Shown here piece by piece: positions 1 to 8,959 of a stretch of DNA of 64,000 nt (positions are counted from its first letter, which is position 1; every line of letters starts with the position of its first letter). A model generated the notes under the pieces. It did not search any database and was not told where the DNA came from. It saw only the letters and a list, made by a program, of their open reading frames with translations. This stretch comes from Solibacillus silvestris_B. GTDB lineage: Bacteria; Bacillota; Bacilli; Bacillales_A; Planococcaceae. The stretch is from assembly GCF_051967575.1 (NCBI RefSeq), contig NZ_JBQCJW010000001.1, positions 62,001-126,000 of the forward strand, read 5' to 3'. The position numbers were made by a program, and so were the translations under genes.

Positions 1-948
1 TTCAAGTGCTTCTGCCACTCGTACGCCTTCAGATGCAGCCGATAATGGTAAAACAACAAAATGCTCATTTTGAACTGCCGGTGTCTCGCTCAGCGCCGGG
101 TCATTTTTCAGGAAATTAATTTTCTCTTCTGCTGTTGTAGAACCGTAATCGATTACAATAATGGCTTCCGGATTACGCTCAACTGCATCTTCTTTTGAAA
201 CCGTTGCCCAGTTCTTCTCGATATTACCAAAGATATTATTTGCTCCCGCCATTTTCACGAGGGTGTTCATAAAGTTTTGAGTTGCTGTGAATACATCCTT
301 ATCACCACTATCAAATACGAGGACATCGATTGGCTTGTCAACTGCAGGAATCTTTTCTTTAATCTTTTCAATATCCGCATTCATTTCCGCAATCAACGTT
401 TCGCCGCGCTCTTCAATACGGAAGATCTTCGCGATATTACGAATATCTGTGTAAATGTCCTCTAACTCCGGAGCTACTTTTACCGAGGAAGACTGTAAAT
501 AACTGCCGATTCCAAGCTGTTCCATTTCTTCTCGGGACATCAGGTTTTTTTCATTAAATGCACTTGCCCAACCACCGTAAATGAAATCGGCTTCTGTCGA
601 GATTACCTGTTCCTTCGAAGGATATTGCTCAGCCAGTACCGGAACTTGGTCATATGCTTCTTGTAATGGAGGATAGATCTGGTCATCCAAGTAAGCTGTA
701 CCTACCATCGAATCCTCCAAGCCAAGTGCAAGCATCACTTCTGTTACATGCTGATTAACAGAAATCGCTTTTTTTGGTGCTTCATCATATGTAATGGATA
801 CTCCTTCGTTTTCGATTGTTACTGACTGAACCGTTTCATCCGAATCGGCTGTGGCTTGTTTAATATTTTGCTTATCATCCGAACATGCACCTAAAATTAG
901 TGCTGATGCCAGGGCAAACGGTGCCCAAAGATTTTTTCGTATGTTCAT
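1..948 (-). CDS. btuF: Corrinoid ABC transporter substrate-binding lipoprotein (BtuF-like), C-terminus cut by window edge
   Basis: The reading frame is open from the ATG at 948 to the left edge (316 codons), so the C-terminus is missing. The N-terminus is a lipoprotein signal: a short basic start, a hydrophobic stretch and the lipobox LILGAC, so the mature protein should be tethered by Cys outside the membrane. The body matches the FecB/BtuF periplasmic-binding fold, with a segment reading KAISVNQHVTEVMLALG near residue 60. It lies 2 bases after an ABC ATPase and a FecCD-type permease, at the distal end of a B12 operon under a cobalamin riboswitch. Cobalamin or another corrinoid is therefore the likely ligand. 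A ferric-siderophore or heme ligand is the alternative, because this family cannot be assigned from sequence alone. Confidence 0.85.
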   Translation of the reverse strand, partial: MNIRKNLWAPFALASALILGACSDDKQNIKQATADSDETVQSVTIENEGVSITYDEAPKKAISVNQHVTEVMLALGLEDSMVGTAYLDDQIYPPLQEAYDQVPVLAEQYPSKEQVISTEADFIYGGWASAFNEKNLMSREEMEQLGIGSYLQSSSVKVAPELEDIYTDIRNIAKIFRIEERGETLIAEMNADIEKIKEKIPAVDKPIDVLVFDSGDKDVFTATQNFMNTLVKMAGANNIFGNIEKNWATVSKEDAVERNPEAIIVIDYGSTTAEEKINFLKNDPALSETPAVQNEHFVVLPLSAASEGVRVAEALE

Positions 949-950
949 TG

Positions 951-1736
951 TTAATCTCCTCTAGTATCTATTGGTGTATTCGTATAAAAAAACAAATGCA
1001 TTTTCTCGGTGAACGGATTTTTGGAAATCCCAGCATCAATTTTAAATACTTCTTTTAACATCCTTGTCGTTAATACATTTTCCGGTAAACCTTGAATATG
1101 TAATGTTCCATCGTTCATAACAATTAACTCATCACAATAAGCTGCAGCTAAATTTAGATCATGCAGCGCCGCAATGACCGTAATCGGTAAATCTTTGACT
1201 AAATCCATTAACTGGAGCTGGTGTTCAATATCCAAATGGTTTGTCGGTTCATCCAGTATGAGAATACTTGCCTGCTGTGCCAATGCACGTGCGAGCATTA
1301 CTCGTTTTTTTTCGCCACCTGATAAATTACCTAATGTACGATTGGCCAAATGGGTTACATTGGCTAATTCCATGCTTCTGTCCGCGATTGACGTATCTTC
1401 TGAGTTATCAGAACTAAGCCAGCCTTTATAAGGGGTACGCCCCATCATCACCAGATCTCTTACCGTAAAATCAAATAACACATTGGACTCCTGACTAACG
1501 ACAGCCATTTGTCTAGCCAATTTTTTCGGGGGAATATCCCAAATTTCCTGTTCATGTAAAGTTACTTTTCCCGATGATTGTTTCAGATGACGGTACAAAA
1601 TTTTAAGCATTGTTGATTTACCACTACCATTTGGACCAATAATCCCAATAAACTTTCCTTCGATGATTTTCACAGAAATGTTTTTTAAAATGTCCTTATC
1701 ATCCACCGAATATTCAACTTGATGTAGCTGGATCAT
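951..1736 (-). CDS. btuD: Corrinoid ABC transporter ATP-binding protein (BtuD/FecE family)
   Basis: A 261-residue ABC ATPase of the iron-chelate/B12 importer class. Walker A reads GPNGSGKST, the signature is LSGGEKKR, Walker B is ILILDEPTNHLD, and a switch histidine follows in AALHD. It would energise uptake by the adjacent permease and binding protein. The start at 1736 is chosen because GGAAGGAG lies 8 bases upstream and the first residues (MIQLHQVEYSV) match the family; a longer in-frame start would run back into the permease gene. It starts 1 base after the permease stop codon and ends 2 bases before the binding-protein gene, so the three are translated as a unit. Confidence 0.9.
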   Translation of the reverse strand: MIQLHQVEYSVDDKDILKNISVKIIEGKFIGIIGPNGSGKSTMLKILYRHLKQSSGKVTLHEQEIWDIPPKKLARQMAVVSQESNVLFDFTVRDLVMMGRTPYKGWLSSDNSEDTSIADRSMELANVTHLANRTLGNLSGGEKKRVMLARALAQQASILILDEPTNHLDIEHQLQLMDLVKDLPITVIAALHDLNLAAAYCDELIVMNDGTLHIQGLPENVLTTRMLKEVFKIDAGISKNPFTEKMHLFFYTNTPIDTRGD

Positions 1737-1737
1737 C

Positions 1738-2778
1738 TCATTCTCCTTCCCCAAATGCATAGCGCTCGCGACGAAGCATCCAAATAAAGAACGGACTGCC
1801 GAATAATGCGGTAATAATCCCAATCGGCATCTCTTCCGGTGCTATTGCAATACGTGCACCTATATCAGCCCATATAATTATAATGGCTCCTAGTAGCGCA
1901 CTTAGCGGTAAAACTACTTTATAATTGGAGCCGACAATCATGCGCACAATATGCGGGACAATGAGACCGACAAAGCCGATACTCCCGCTAACTGCAACAA
2001 CAACGCCGGTTAGTAAAGACACAATGATGATAATGAACAGCCGAAAACGTTCAATATTAATTCCTAAAGTCGATGCTGTTTCTTCACCTAGCAACAGTGC
2101 GTTCAGTTGACGATAGCTAAGTAGCAATAATGGAAATACGATACAAAAAGTAACAAAAGGTATTCCAAGATTTGACCACTTTGCCCCGCCTAAACTGCCA
2201 AGCATCCAAAACATGACGGCCTGAACACCGCCTTGTTCTTTCGAAATCATCAACATAAAGTTGGTCATCGCTCCTAAAACCATGGAAACTGCAATTCCCG
2301 ATAGCAACAATCGAATCATCGAAGTTTTTCCGCTCACCCGGGCGAGCATAAAGACTATCATGACGGCAAAAATGGCGCCCCAAAAAGCGGCAAGCGATAA
2401 GGCAAATATACCGAAAAAGCTAAATGCCCCGAATAAAATGACCGAAGTAGCCCCGACTGATGCTCCCGAAGATACACCGAGTATGTAGGGATCTGCAATC
2501 GAGTTCTTTACTAGAGCCTGGATTGCTGCACCAGATATTGCTAAGGAAGCCCCTACTAAAAGTGCCAATAATACTCGGGGTACCCGAATTTCCCATATGA
2601 TTATTTGCTGCGCATTTGATGCATTTGTTTCACTTAAAATTCCGGTTTTATAAAGTAAAACCTCCATAATTAACTGGGGGGTGATTCCTACAGAACCAAC
2701 CATAATGGCGCCAATAACGGAGATGGCGAGCACACCGATTAAAATAGGCATCCATAGCCAAAATTTCTTTTTATTCAT
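1738..2778 (-). CDS. btuC: Corrinoid ABC transporter permease (BtuC/FecCD family)
   Basis: A 346-residue integral membrane protein with about ten hydrophobic segments, the normal size for the FecCD family. The characteristic SGAAIQALVKNSIADPYILG segment is near residue 83 and a GLIVPHIVRM coupling-helix segment is near residue 270. Two copies should form the channel driven by the neighbouring ATPase. Its start overlaps the upstream methyltransferase gene by 8 bases. The place in a riboswitch-controlled B12 operon points to corrinoid import; iron-chelate import is the family alternative. Confidence 0.9.
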   Translation of the reverse strand: MNKKKFWLWMPILIGVLAISVIGAIMVGSVGITPQLIMEVLLYKTGILSETNASNAQQIIIWEIRVPRVLLALLVGASLAISGAAIQALVKNSIADPYILGVSSGASVGATSVILFGAFSFFGIFALSLAAFWGAIFAVMIVFMLARVSGKTSMIRLLLSGIAVSMVLGAMTNFMLMISKEQGGVQAVMFWMLGSLGGAKWSNLGIPFVTFCIVFPLLLLSYRQLNALLLGEETASTLGINIERFRLFIIIIVSLLTGVVVAVSGSIGFVGLIVPHIVRMIVGSNYKVVLPLSALLGAIIIIWADIGARIAIAPEEMPIGIITALFGSPFFIWMLRRERYAFGEGE

Positions 2779-3613
2779 ATAAGTTTACCGGCTCCCAACT
2801 AATGATCGCGGCATAAAATTGATGACGGTAAACGATCTTGCCTTCCTCTTCTGTAACGAATCGGCCCAGCACCTCTTTAACATGATGCAAATCAAATGGA
2901 GTCGTTAATATTTTTTTACTTTGTGCCTCATATAACGCTTCATAACTGTCATAGTAATAAACACGTTCCAATGGCAGCATCTCGCAGTCTGCGTAAATAC
3001 CTAGTTGATACAGCATATTTACGATTTCAATATAATCACGTCTTGGATATTTAATTTTATAGCCATATTCTTTCGCTAAAATATCATAGTGAGGTTGAAT
3101 CGGTCCTGTTGTTAAACCGATGATGGCTCTTTTCTTAGCATGATTATTCATTTTCAACAATGCTTTATTCATTTCGTAAATACGGTAATAGCAATTCACT
3201 CCGATTACGATATCATGCTGTTCGATATCTGCTTCTTCCCACTTGGCATGAACAAAATTTACCGCATTGTCCTCATTGAAATATTGCTGCAAGTAGTTCA
3301 AAACACTTTTTGAGCCATCAACCAATGTCAATTTACTGACATCTTTTCTTAAAGGAAAAGTATAATTTCCCCAGCCTGGTCCCATTTCCAAACAGCTTGC
3401 ACCCTGTGGTATGTATTGACGAATCTTTTCATAAATCGGAACGGCATGTGCATCGGTTTGCTTGTATGACTTTTTTTGCATCGATTGTGCCCAAAAGGCT
3501 TCTTCCAACGCATCATTTTTCATCCGTTCCGGCATATTCCCATGCCAGTCCAGCATCCCTTCCTTCCAGAGCTGCTCAAAATCAATTGCGAGTGGTCCAT
3601 GTAAAACAGCCAT
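2771..3613 (-). CDS. Class I SAM-dependent methyltransferase of unknown substrate in the B12 operon
   Basis: A 280-residue protein with a class I methyltransferase core: motif I is LEMGPGWGNYTF (residues about 76-87), an acidic strand-2 end follows in LTLVDGS, and a later strand reads DIVIGVNCYYRIYEM. Start 3613 is chosen because AGAGGTGA sits 6 bases upstream; a longer start would overlap the end of the cobyric acid synthase gene. It lies 7 bases after that gene and overlaps the permease gene, so it is co-transcribed with B12 synthesis and uptake. I do not match it to any of the tetrapyrrole C-methyltransferases, which have another fold, and I know no fixed role for it in the pathway. It could act on a corrinoid, on a transport partner, or on something unrelated. 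Confidence 0.8.
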   Translation of the reverse strand: MAVLHGPLAIDFEQLWKEGMLDWHGNMPERMKNDALEEAFWAQSMQKKSYKQTDAHAVPIYEKIRQYIPQGASCLEMGPGWGNYTFPLRKDVSKLTLVDGSKSVLNYLQQYFNEDNAVNFVHAKWEEADIEQHDIVIGVNCYYRIYEMNKALLKMNNHAKKRAIIGLTTGPIQPHYDILAKEYGYKIKYPRRDYIEIVNMLYQLGIYADCEMLPLERVYYYDSYEALYEAQSKKILTTPFDLHHVKEVLGRFVTEEEGKIVYRHQFYAAIISWEPVNLYE

Positions 3614-3620
3614 TTCAACT

Positions 3621-5114
3621 TCACCTCTTTTCAATCGTGGTTTCCGAAATAAAGGAGTAAATCTTCTCCATATTCAAATGTTCACGCACATGGCGATCCA
3701 GCATTTCATAGGCTTGTTCACGACGTTCGAAATCTGATAATACTTCACCTGAAACAGGTTCTATTCCCTTTTGTACACGGATTGTATTAAAATAATCGCG
3801 TGTGAAAATTCGATTCTGGAAAATACCGTGGACATATGTACCAAATACTTGCTCCGTATAAACACCATCTGTCCGGCCGTCATCAAATTGGATAAAGGGC
3901 TCCGCGGGTTTTGTCGCGACACTGCGTCCTAAATGAATTTCATAGCCTGCCACATCATGGCCTGTGCAACTCTTTCCAGATACTTGAACAGTTTGCTTGC
4001 TGTTGATAAATGTTGTTTCGATCGGCAGCAAACCTAAAGTTAAATAGGTTCCGCCATTGCTTTCAACCGCCTGTTCGTCACGAATGGTCTCACCCAGCAT
4101 CTGGTAACCTCCGCAAATACCGATAATGCGGACATTTTGATCAGCGAGCTGTAAAATACCTTGCATAAGTCCCGTTTGCTGAAGCCATAAAAAATCTTCC
4201 ACCGTATTTTTTGTTCCTGGTAAGATCACAACATCCGGATTTTTTAAATCACTTAGCGTTGCAACAAAGCGCACGCCTACACCGGGTTCTTCAAACAACG
4301 GATCTATGTCCGTGAAATTTGAAATGCGCGGTAACCGGATGACAGCGACGTCAATCGCAAATTCATATTGCTGTGGTTTTTTCAAGCGCAGGCTGGATAG
4401 GGCCATTGAATCTTCTGCCTCAATTTGAACATCGAAATACGGAATGACACCGAGTACCGGAATACCTGTATACTCTTCCAGCCAGTCGATTCCATTTGTC
4501 AGTAATTCTTTCATGCCGCGAAATTTGTTAATAATGATTCCTTTGACACGCGCTTTTTCCGCTTCATCCAATAACATTAACGTCCCGACAAGTGAAGCAA
4601 ACACACCGCCGCGTTCAATATCCGCGACTAAAATAACGGCCGCATCGGTTTCATGTGCCATTCGCATATTGGCAATATCACGGCTTTTTAAATTAATTTC
4701 CGCCGGACTACCTGCTCCTTCCAGAATAAGAACATCATAGTTCTCCGATAAACGGGCCAGCGAGGTACGAACTTCAGGTATGACCGTTTCTACAAAATTC
4801 TCGCGATAACTTACCGCATCCATATTTGCAAAATGTTTGCCATGCAGAATCACTTCCGATACCATATCTCCTTTAGGCTTCAGTAAAATCGGGTTCATAT
4901 CCGTCGTTGCATCAATTTTTGCCGCTTCTGCCTGGACTCCCTGTGCACGTCCGATCTCTCCGCCGTCTTTTGTAATATACGAGTTTAGCGCCATATTCTG
5001 TGATTTAAACGGAGCAACTTTATAGCCGTCATTTACTAAAATGCGACAAAGTGCTGTACATAGTACACTTTTTCCAACATCGGATGCTGTGCCTTGAATC
5101 ATGATTGCCTGCAC
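3621..5114 (-). CDS. cbiP: Cobyric acid synthase (adenosylcobyric acid synthase, CbiP/CobQ)
   Basis: A 497-residue glutamine-dependent amidotransferase that amidates four side chains (b, d, e, g) of adenosylcobyrinic a,c-diamide. The N-terminal synthetase domain begins MIQGTASDVGKS (dethiobiotin-synthetase-like P-loop) and carries LEGAGSPAEINL. The C-terminal class I amidotransferase domain has the nucleophile region GICGGYQML and the late histidine in GTYVHGIF. The start is GTG at 5114, overlapping the btuR stop codon by one base with GGAG just upstream; ATG at 5102 is an alternative. The length is normal for the family. Confidence 0.96.
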   Translation of the reverse strand: MQAIMIQGTASDVGKSVLCTALCRILVNDGYKVAPFKSQNMALNSYITKDGGEIGRAQGVQAEAAKIDATTDMNPILLKPKGDMVSEVILHGKHFANMDAVSYRENFVETVIPEVRTSLARLSENYDVLILEGAGSPAEINLKSRDIANMRMAHETDAAVILVADIERGGVFASLVGTLMLLDEAEKARVKGIIINKFRGMKELLTNGIDWLEEYTGIPVLGVIPYFDVQIEAEDSMALSSLRLKKPQQYEFAIDVAVIRLPRISNFTDIDPLFEEPGVGVRFVATLSDLKNPDVVILPGTKNTVEDFLWLQQTGLMQGILQLADQNVRIIGICGGYQMLGETIRDEQAVESNGGTYLTLGLLPIETTFINSKQTVQVSGKSCTGHDVAGYEIHLGRSVATKPAEPFIQFDDGRTDGVYTEQVFGTYVHGIFQNRIFTRDYFNTIRVQKGIEPVSGEVLSDFERREQAYEMLDRHVREHLNMEKIYSFISETTIEKR

Positions 5115-5653
5115 TAAAACTCCAGCCCCTTCATCGCTGTGACGTCCTGTTCGCTATAATAATGTTTTGTCGCATCAACGGTTGACACCAAATCAGCCAT
5201 CTCAATAAGATCCGAATGAGCCGAACGACCTGTTACGACTAAATGCATGGTCGCTGGACGATTGCGAATTGCTTCAAGCACTTCCGCTAAAGGCAGAACA
5301 TCATCGATCGGGAATTTTGAAATCGCCAATGCATTATTCAGTTCATCCAAAACAAGCAAATCCGTTGTTTCATCCTGCAATTCTTTTTTAACAGTTTGCC
5401 AAGCCTTTTTTAACGCTTCTCTATGTTCTTCCGGTGTTTTCGTCCACGTAAAGCCAATACCGAGCTGCACGGTTTCAACACCTAATTTACGAAGCGCAAT
5501 TTGTTCTCCATATGTACGTTCCGGTGATTTAATAAACTGAAAGTATTTCACATTCATCCCACGCCCGATTGCACGTAAGGTAACACCTAATGAGGCCGTT
5601 GTTTTGCCTTTTCCATCCCCAGTATATACGAGTAGCATCCCTTTTCTCGTCAT
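5114..5653 (-). CDS. btuR: Cob(I)yrinic acid a,c-diamide adenosyltransferase (BtuR/CobO/CobA type)
   Basis: A 179-residue ATP:corrinoid adenosyltransferase that attaches the 5'-deoxyadenosyl group to cobalt. The P-loop GDGKGKTTASLG is at residues 12-23, and LLVLDELNNAL and VVTGRSAH are characteristic of the BtuR family. The ATG follows AAGGGGG by about 8 bases. It lies 12 bases after the nitroreductase gene and overlaps cbiP by one base. The normal BtuR has a C-terminal lysine/glycine-rich GIEF-like ending, and here the last residues read AMKGLEF, which fits. Confidence 0.95.
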   Translation of the reverse strand: MTRKGMLLVYTGDGKGKTTASLGVTLRAIGRGMNVKYFQFIKSPERTYGEQIALRKLGVETVQLGIGFTWTKTPEEHREALKKAWQTVKKELQDETTDLLVLDELNNALAISKFPIDDVLPLAEVLEAIRNRPATMHLVVTGRSAHSDLIEMADLVSTVDATKHYYSEQDVTAMKGLEF

Positions 5654-5665
5654 GTTAATGCCCCC

Positions 5666-6220
5666 TTATATCCACGTTGTTTTTTCTGAAAACGGCGTAC
5701 GTTTTTTCTCGGTTGTAACAGGTTCCTCCGGATAACCAATGCATAACGTACCAACGAGTTGTTCGGAATCCGTTGCCCCGATAAATTCATGCAAAGCAGT
5801 TTCATGTACGAGACCTACTCCTCGTGTCCGCCACACCATGCCTAAACCGAGCGATTCGGCCATTAGCCACATTGACATGATTGCACTGCTAACAGCGAAT
5901 TTATTGTCCAATGTAGCCCCTTCATCGCCTTCCACTACGGCAGAAGTTACGACGATAATGAGCGGTGTTTTTGTAACAGCCTGCATCGAGCTTTCTACTA
6001 AGTTTGGTTTTGTCGGAAAGCGCTGCTGTAAATAATTGAATGCTACTTGCTCAAAACGCTTTAAACTATCTCCTTGCAAAACATAAAACTGCCAAGGTTC
6101 ACGCATCCGGTCATTCGGTGCATACGTTGCTGCTTCCAGTAATTGTTCAATTTTTTCCCGCTCCACTTCCTTGGGTAAAAATTGACGAACCGCTCGTCGC
6201 TTTTTTAATGCTTCTAACAT
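5666..6220 (-). CDS. Nitroreductase-family flavoprotein in the B12 operon (CbiY position)
   Basis: A 184-residue nitroreductase-family protein. The FMN phosphate-binding start KKRRAVRQF, the segment ATYAPNDRMREPWQF, and a C-terminal GTLCIGYPEE are visible. Its gene overlaps the uroporphyrinogen methyltransferase gene by 7 bases and is followed by btuR. As I recall, the B. megaterium cobI operon has a gene of unknown role, cbiY, between cysGA and btuR, and this gene holds that place. BluB, which makes dimethylbenzimidazole from FMN, is in the same superfamily, but the segment here reads more like a general nitroreductase. A cobalt reductase or flavin-linked side role is possible. Confidence 0.85.
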   Translation of the reverse strand: MLEALKKRRAVRQFLPKEVEREKIEQLLEAATYAPNDRMREPWQFYVLQGDSLKRFEQVAFNYLQQRFPTKPNLVESSMQAVTKTPLIIVVTSAVVEGDEGATLDNKFAVSSAIMSMWLMAESLGLGMVWRTRGVGLVHETALHEFIGATDSEQLVGTLCIGYPEEPVTTEKKRTPFSEKTTWI

Positions 6221-6975
6221 GTTGTCTCAATCCTTTCATTAAACCATGCAATTTCTTCACGAATTCCTACGACATCCCCGACTAAAATCATCGAAGGATT
6301 CACAATTTTTTCCTGCTGAATCTGTTTGGATATCGTCTCTAATTGACCTGTAATGGTACGCTGGTTACTTGTTGTTCCCCATTCAATAACGGCAACGGGC
6401 GTCGTCGGTTTCTTTCCATGTTCGAGTAAACTTTTCGTAATATGATCGATGTTGCCAACACTCATATAAAATGCGATCGTATCGATTTGTGCGAGACTTG
6501 CCCAGCTTAAAAAGTCCTGACCCTTTTCTTCACGTCCATGCCCGGTAACAATAGCAAAGCTTGTCGCATAATCTCGATGCGTAACGGGTATGCCTGCATA
6601 TGCTGGTGCCGCTATTCCTGCTGTTATCCCTGGAACAATTTCAAATTCAATGTTTTCATTGCGAAGAATTGCTGCTTCTTCTGCACCTCGTCCAAAGACG
6701 AATGGGTCGCCGCCTTTTAAACGGACAACCTGCTTGTTCTGCAGTGCTTTTTCAACTAGCACACGATGAATTTCATCTTGTATCAGGCCATGCTTTCCCG
6801 GTTCTTTGCCACAATAAATTAATTCGCAATGGGCTGTTGCGTGTTTTAAAATTTCGGGGTTTACTAATCTGTCATATAAAATGACATCAGCTATTTGAAT
6901 GCACTCTAATGCACGTATTGTCAGTAATTTCGGATCACCCGGTCCAGCACCGACTATATAAACAAATCCACTCAA
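6214..6975 (-). CDS. cobA: Uroporphyrinogen-III C-methyltransferase (SUMT, CobA/CysGA)
   Basis: A 253-residue SAM-dependent methyltransferase of the tetrapyrrole fold that makes precorrin-2 from uroporphyrinogen III. The glycine-rich loop VGAGPGDPKLLT is at residues 9-20, followed by VRLKGGDPFVFGRG and PGITAGIAAPAYAGIPVTHR, all specific for SUMT. The start is TTG at 6975, which overlaps the sirC stop codon by four bases and has AGGGG seven bases upstream. It supplies precorrin-2 for both B12 and siroheme. Confidence 0.96.
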   Translation of the reverse strand: MSGFVYIVGAGPGDPKLLTIRALECIQIADVILYDRLVNPEILKHATAHCELIYCGKEPGKHGLIQDEIHRVLVEKALQNKQVVRLKGGDPFVFGRGAEEAAILRNENIEFEIVPGITAGIAAPAYAGIPVTHRDYATSFAIVTGHGREEKGQDFLSWASLAQIDTIAFYMSVGNIDHITKSLLEHGKKPTTPVAVIEWGTTSNQRTITGQLETISKQIQQEKIVNPSMILVGDVVGIREEIAWFNERIETTC

Positions 6976-7604
6976 TTGACTACCCCTGCTTCAATTTGAC
7001 GTAAAAACTGTGCACATTTTTCCTCATTCTTTTGCTGAATCCAAACGAGTATTTCAGGTTCAAGTAATTGAGCAAGCGCTGCTTTTTTTTCATCGCCTTC
7101 ATAATTTTTTAGAATAAGCAGACGGGCTTCCTTTAGAAATGCAACGTACTCTGCATAACTTTCATCGTATTGTTCCTCTAAGTCAGCTTTTACTTTTCTA
7201 GTAAGTGCCGGACTTGCACCAGTTGTCGACACTGTTACAACAAAATCTCCTCTACGGACAACTGCAGGGTTCATAAAATCCATACGCCCTAAAGCATCTG
7301 CACGATTTAATAATTGCCAATGCTGTGTCGCTTCTTCCACAGCATCATTTACCGCTTCGTCATTCGTTGCTGCAAAAATAAGTGCTGCATCATCTAAATC
7401 AGCCGGTTCGAAAAGTTTTCGTTTCCAGACTGCTCTGCCTTCATCTATATATGTCTTTAACTTATCCGTTACTGTCGGACTTACAACGGTAATCTGTGCA
7501 TTCGTAGGCAGTAAAGCTTCCACTTTTTGACGTGCCACATGCCCGCCACCGACAATCACCACTTTTTTAAAATCAATATTGACCATTAACGGAAAATAAT
7601 TCAT
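6972..7604 (-). CDS. sirC: Precorrin-2 dehydrogenase (SirC/Met8/CysGB-like)
   Basis: A 210-residue NAD-dependent dehydrogenase that oxidises precorrin-2 to sirohydrochlorin. The N-terminal Rossmann motif is VVIVGGGHVARQK (residues 14-26), and FAATND and VTVSTTGASPALTR match the family. Start 7604 is chosen because GGAGG lies just upstream and the ATG overlaps the cbiA stop codon by four bases. An Asp in the segment LNRADALG is placed like the catalytic Asp of CysG/Met8, so chelatase activity cannot be excluded, but family members of this size in Bacillus act mainly as dehydrogenases. It sits exactly where sirohydrochlorin is needed for cobalt insertion. Confidence 0.92.
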   Translation of the reverse strand: MNYFPLMVNIDFKKVVIVGGGHVARQKVEALLPTNAQITVVSPTVTDKLKTYIDEGRAVWKRKLFEPADLDDAALIFAATNDEAVNDAVEEATQHWQLLNRADALGRMDFMNPAVVRRGDFVVTVSTTGASPALTRKVKADLEEQYDESYAEYVAFLKEARLLILKNYEGDEKKAALAQLLEPEILVWIQQKNEEKCAQFLRQIEAGVVN

Positions 7605-8959
7605 GCTCTTACCTCCAAACAAGCTGCAAGCCAATTTTTCACGAGTTGCGGATTGGATGCGAAATGAAAATGCGTATAACCAGCAACTAAATTCCCCTGA
7701 GCATAACCTTCCTGTTTAGCCCCAAAGCGTCCTTTTGTAAAATAAGCAGGTGTTTCATGATTCCCTTCATAAACGGAATAATGGAATTCATGACCTTTGG
7801 CAAGCTCCTGTTCACCGATTAAAAAATTGCCCTCCACACCGGCAATTTCTCTGTAGCCTAACGCCGCCAGCTTATCCTGCATACGAACGATCCCAGGAAT
7901 GACACCAAGCATTTTACAGCCTTTCCCTTCACGGTTGAAAATTTCTTCTGTTAAATACATGAAGCCCCCACATTCCGCCAGTGTCGGGATTCCCTTTTCG
8001 ATTGCTTGTTTTATCGAGGTTTTTGCCTGTTCATTTTGTGCAAGCTTCTCGGCAAATTCTTCAGGGAATCCCCCGCCGATATATAACCCTTGTGCTTGTT
8101 CAGGAACTGCTTCATTTTCTAAAGGCGAGAAGAAATGCAGTTTTGCACCGTTTGCTTTCAGTAATTCAAAATTTTCTTCATAATAGAAGTTAAATGCTGC
8201 ATCTTTTGCAACAGCTAAATGAATTTCTTGCGTGTTTGTTTGCATATTGAAAATTTTTGAAGTTTGCTCCAATTCGGCCGCTTTTGTAACTTGTAGCAGT
8301 AAATCCAGATCAACAGTTGCTTCGATAGCATCTCCAAGCTCATCAAAATACGCATCGAGCTCCCCGCGTTCGATCGCCGGCACCAAACCTAAGTGACGGC
8401 TTGGCAATGTCGGTACCGCATCTTTTTGTAAATAGCCGAGAACAGGAACATTGCATTCATGTTCAATCGCCGTTTTGACGATTTCAAAGTGACTTTTACT
8501 CCCTAACTGATTGGCAATAACCCCCACAATATTGGCATTGTCATCCAATTTCTGGAACCCTTTTACAATCGCAGCAACACTTCGGGCCATACTCGCTGCG
8601 TTAACAATTAAAATTACCGGACTGTTTGTAATTTCACTAATATGTGCCGCCGATCCTTCATTCGATAATGGTGATTTCCCGTCATAAAATCCCATAACAC
8701 CTTCAATTATCGAAACATCTGAATCGATACTGTTTCTCGCGACAATTGTGCGTACAACATCCTCTGTCATCATGAAACTGTCAATATTGCGTGAAGGCCG
8801 CTTCGTTACGGCTGTATGATACGTCGGATCGATATAATCCGGACCACATTTAAATCCCTGTACAGTTAAGCCGCGCTTCATTAGTGCACGCATAATACCA
8901 ATCGTAAATGTAGTCTTTCCAACGCCACTGCCTGTACCGGCTAATACGAAACGATTCAT
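7601..8959 (-). CDS. cbiA: Cobyrinic acid a,c-diamide synthase (CbiA/CobB)
   Basis: A 452-residue glutamine amidotransferase that amidates the a and c side chains of cobyrinic acid. The N-terminal P-loop is GTGSGVGKTTFT (residues 8-19), then CGPDYIDPTYH, EGVMGFYDG, and in the C-terminal domain GGFPEEF and the nucleophile segment AECGGFMYL. A late GYTHFHF segment supplies the catalytic histidine. The ATG has GAGGAGG upstream and overlaps the cbiG stop codon by four bases. The length is normal for the family. Confidence 0.96.
   Translation of the reverse strand: MNRFVLAGTGSGVGKTTFTIGIMRALMKRGLTVQGFKCGPDYIDPTYHTAVTKRPSRNIDSFMMTEDVVRTIVARNSIDSDVSIIEGVMGFYDGKSPLSNEGSAAHISEITNSPVILIVNAASMARSVAAIVKGFQKLDDNANIVGVIANQLGSKSHFEIVKTAIEHECNVPVLGYLQKDAVPTLPSRHLGLVPAIERGELDAYFDELGDAIEATVDLDLLLQVTKAAELEQTSKIFNMQTNTQEIHLAVAKDAAFNFYYEENFELLKANGAKLHFFSPLENEAVPEQAQGLYIGGGFPEEFAEKLAQNEQAKTSIKQAIEKGIPTLAECGGFMYLTEEIFNREGKGCKMLGVIPGIVRMQDKLAALGYREIAGVEGNFLIGEQELAKGHEFHYSVYEGNHETPAYFTKGRFGAKQEGYAQGNLVAGYTHFHFASNPQLVKNWLAACLEVRA

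Noticed and set aside
2117..2383. Open frames on other strands or frames inside the B12 genes (for example 2117-2383 and 8850-9137).
   Set aside because: They are shadows of well-supported conserved genes and show no family features.
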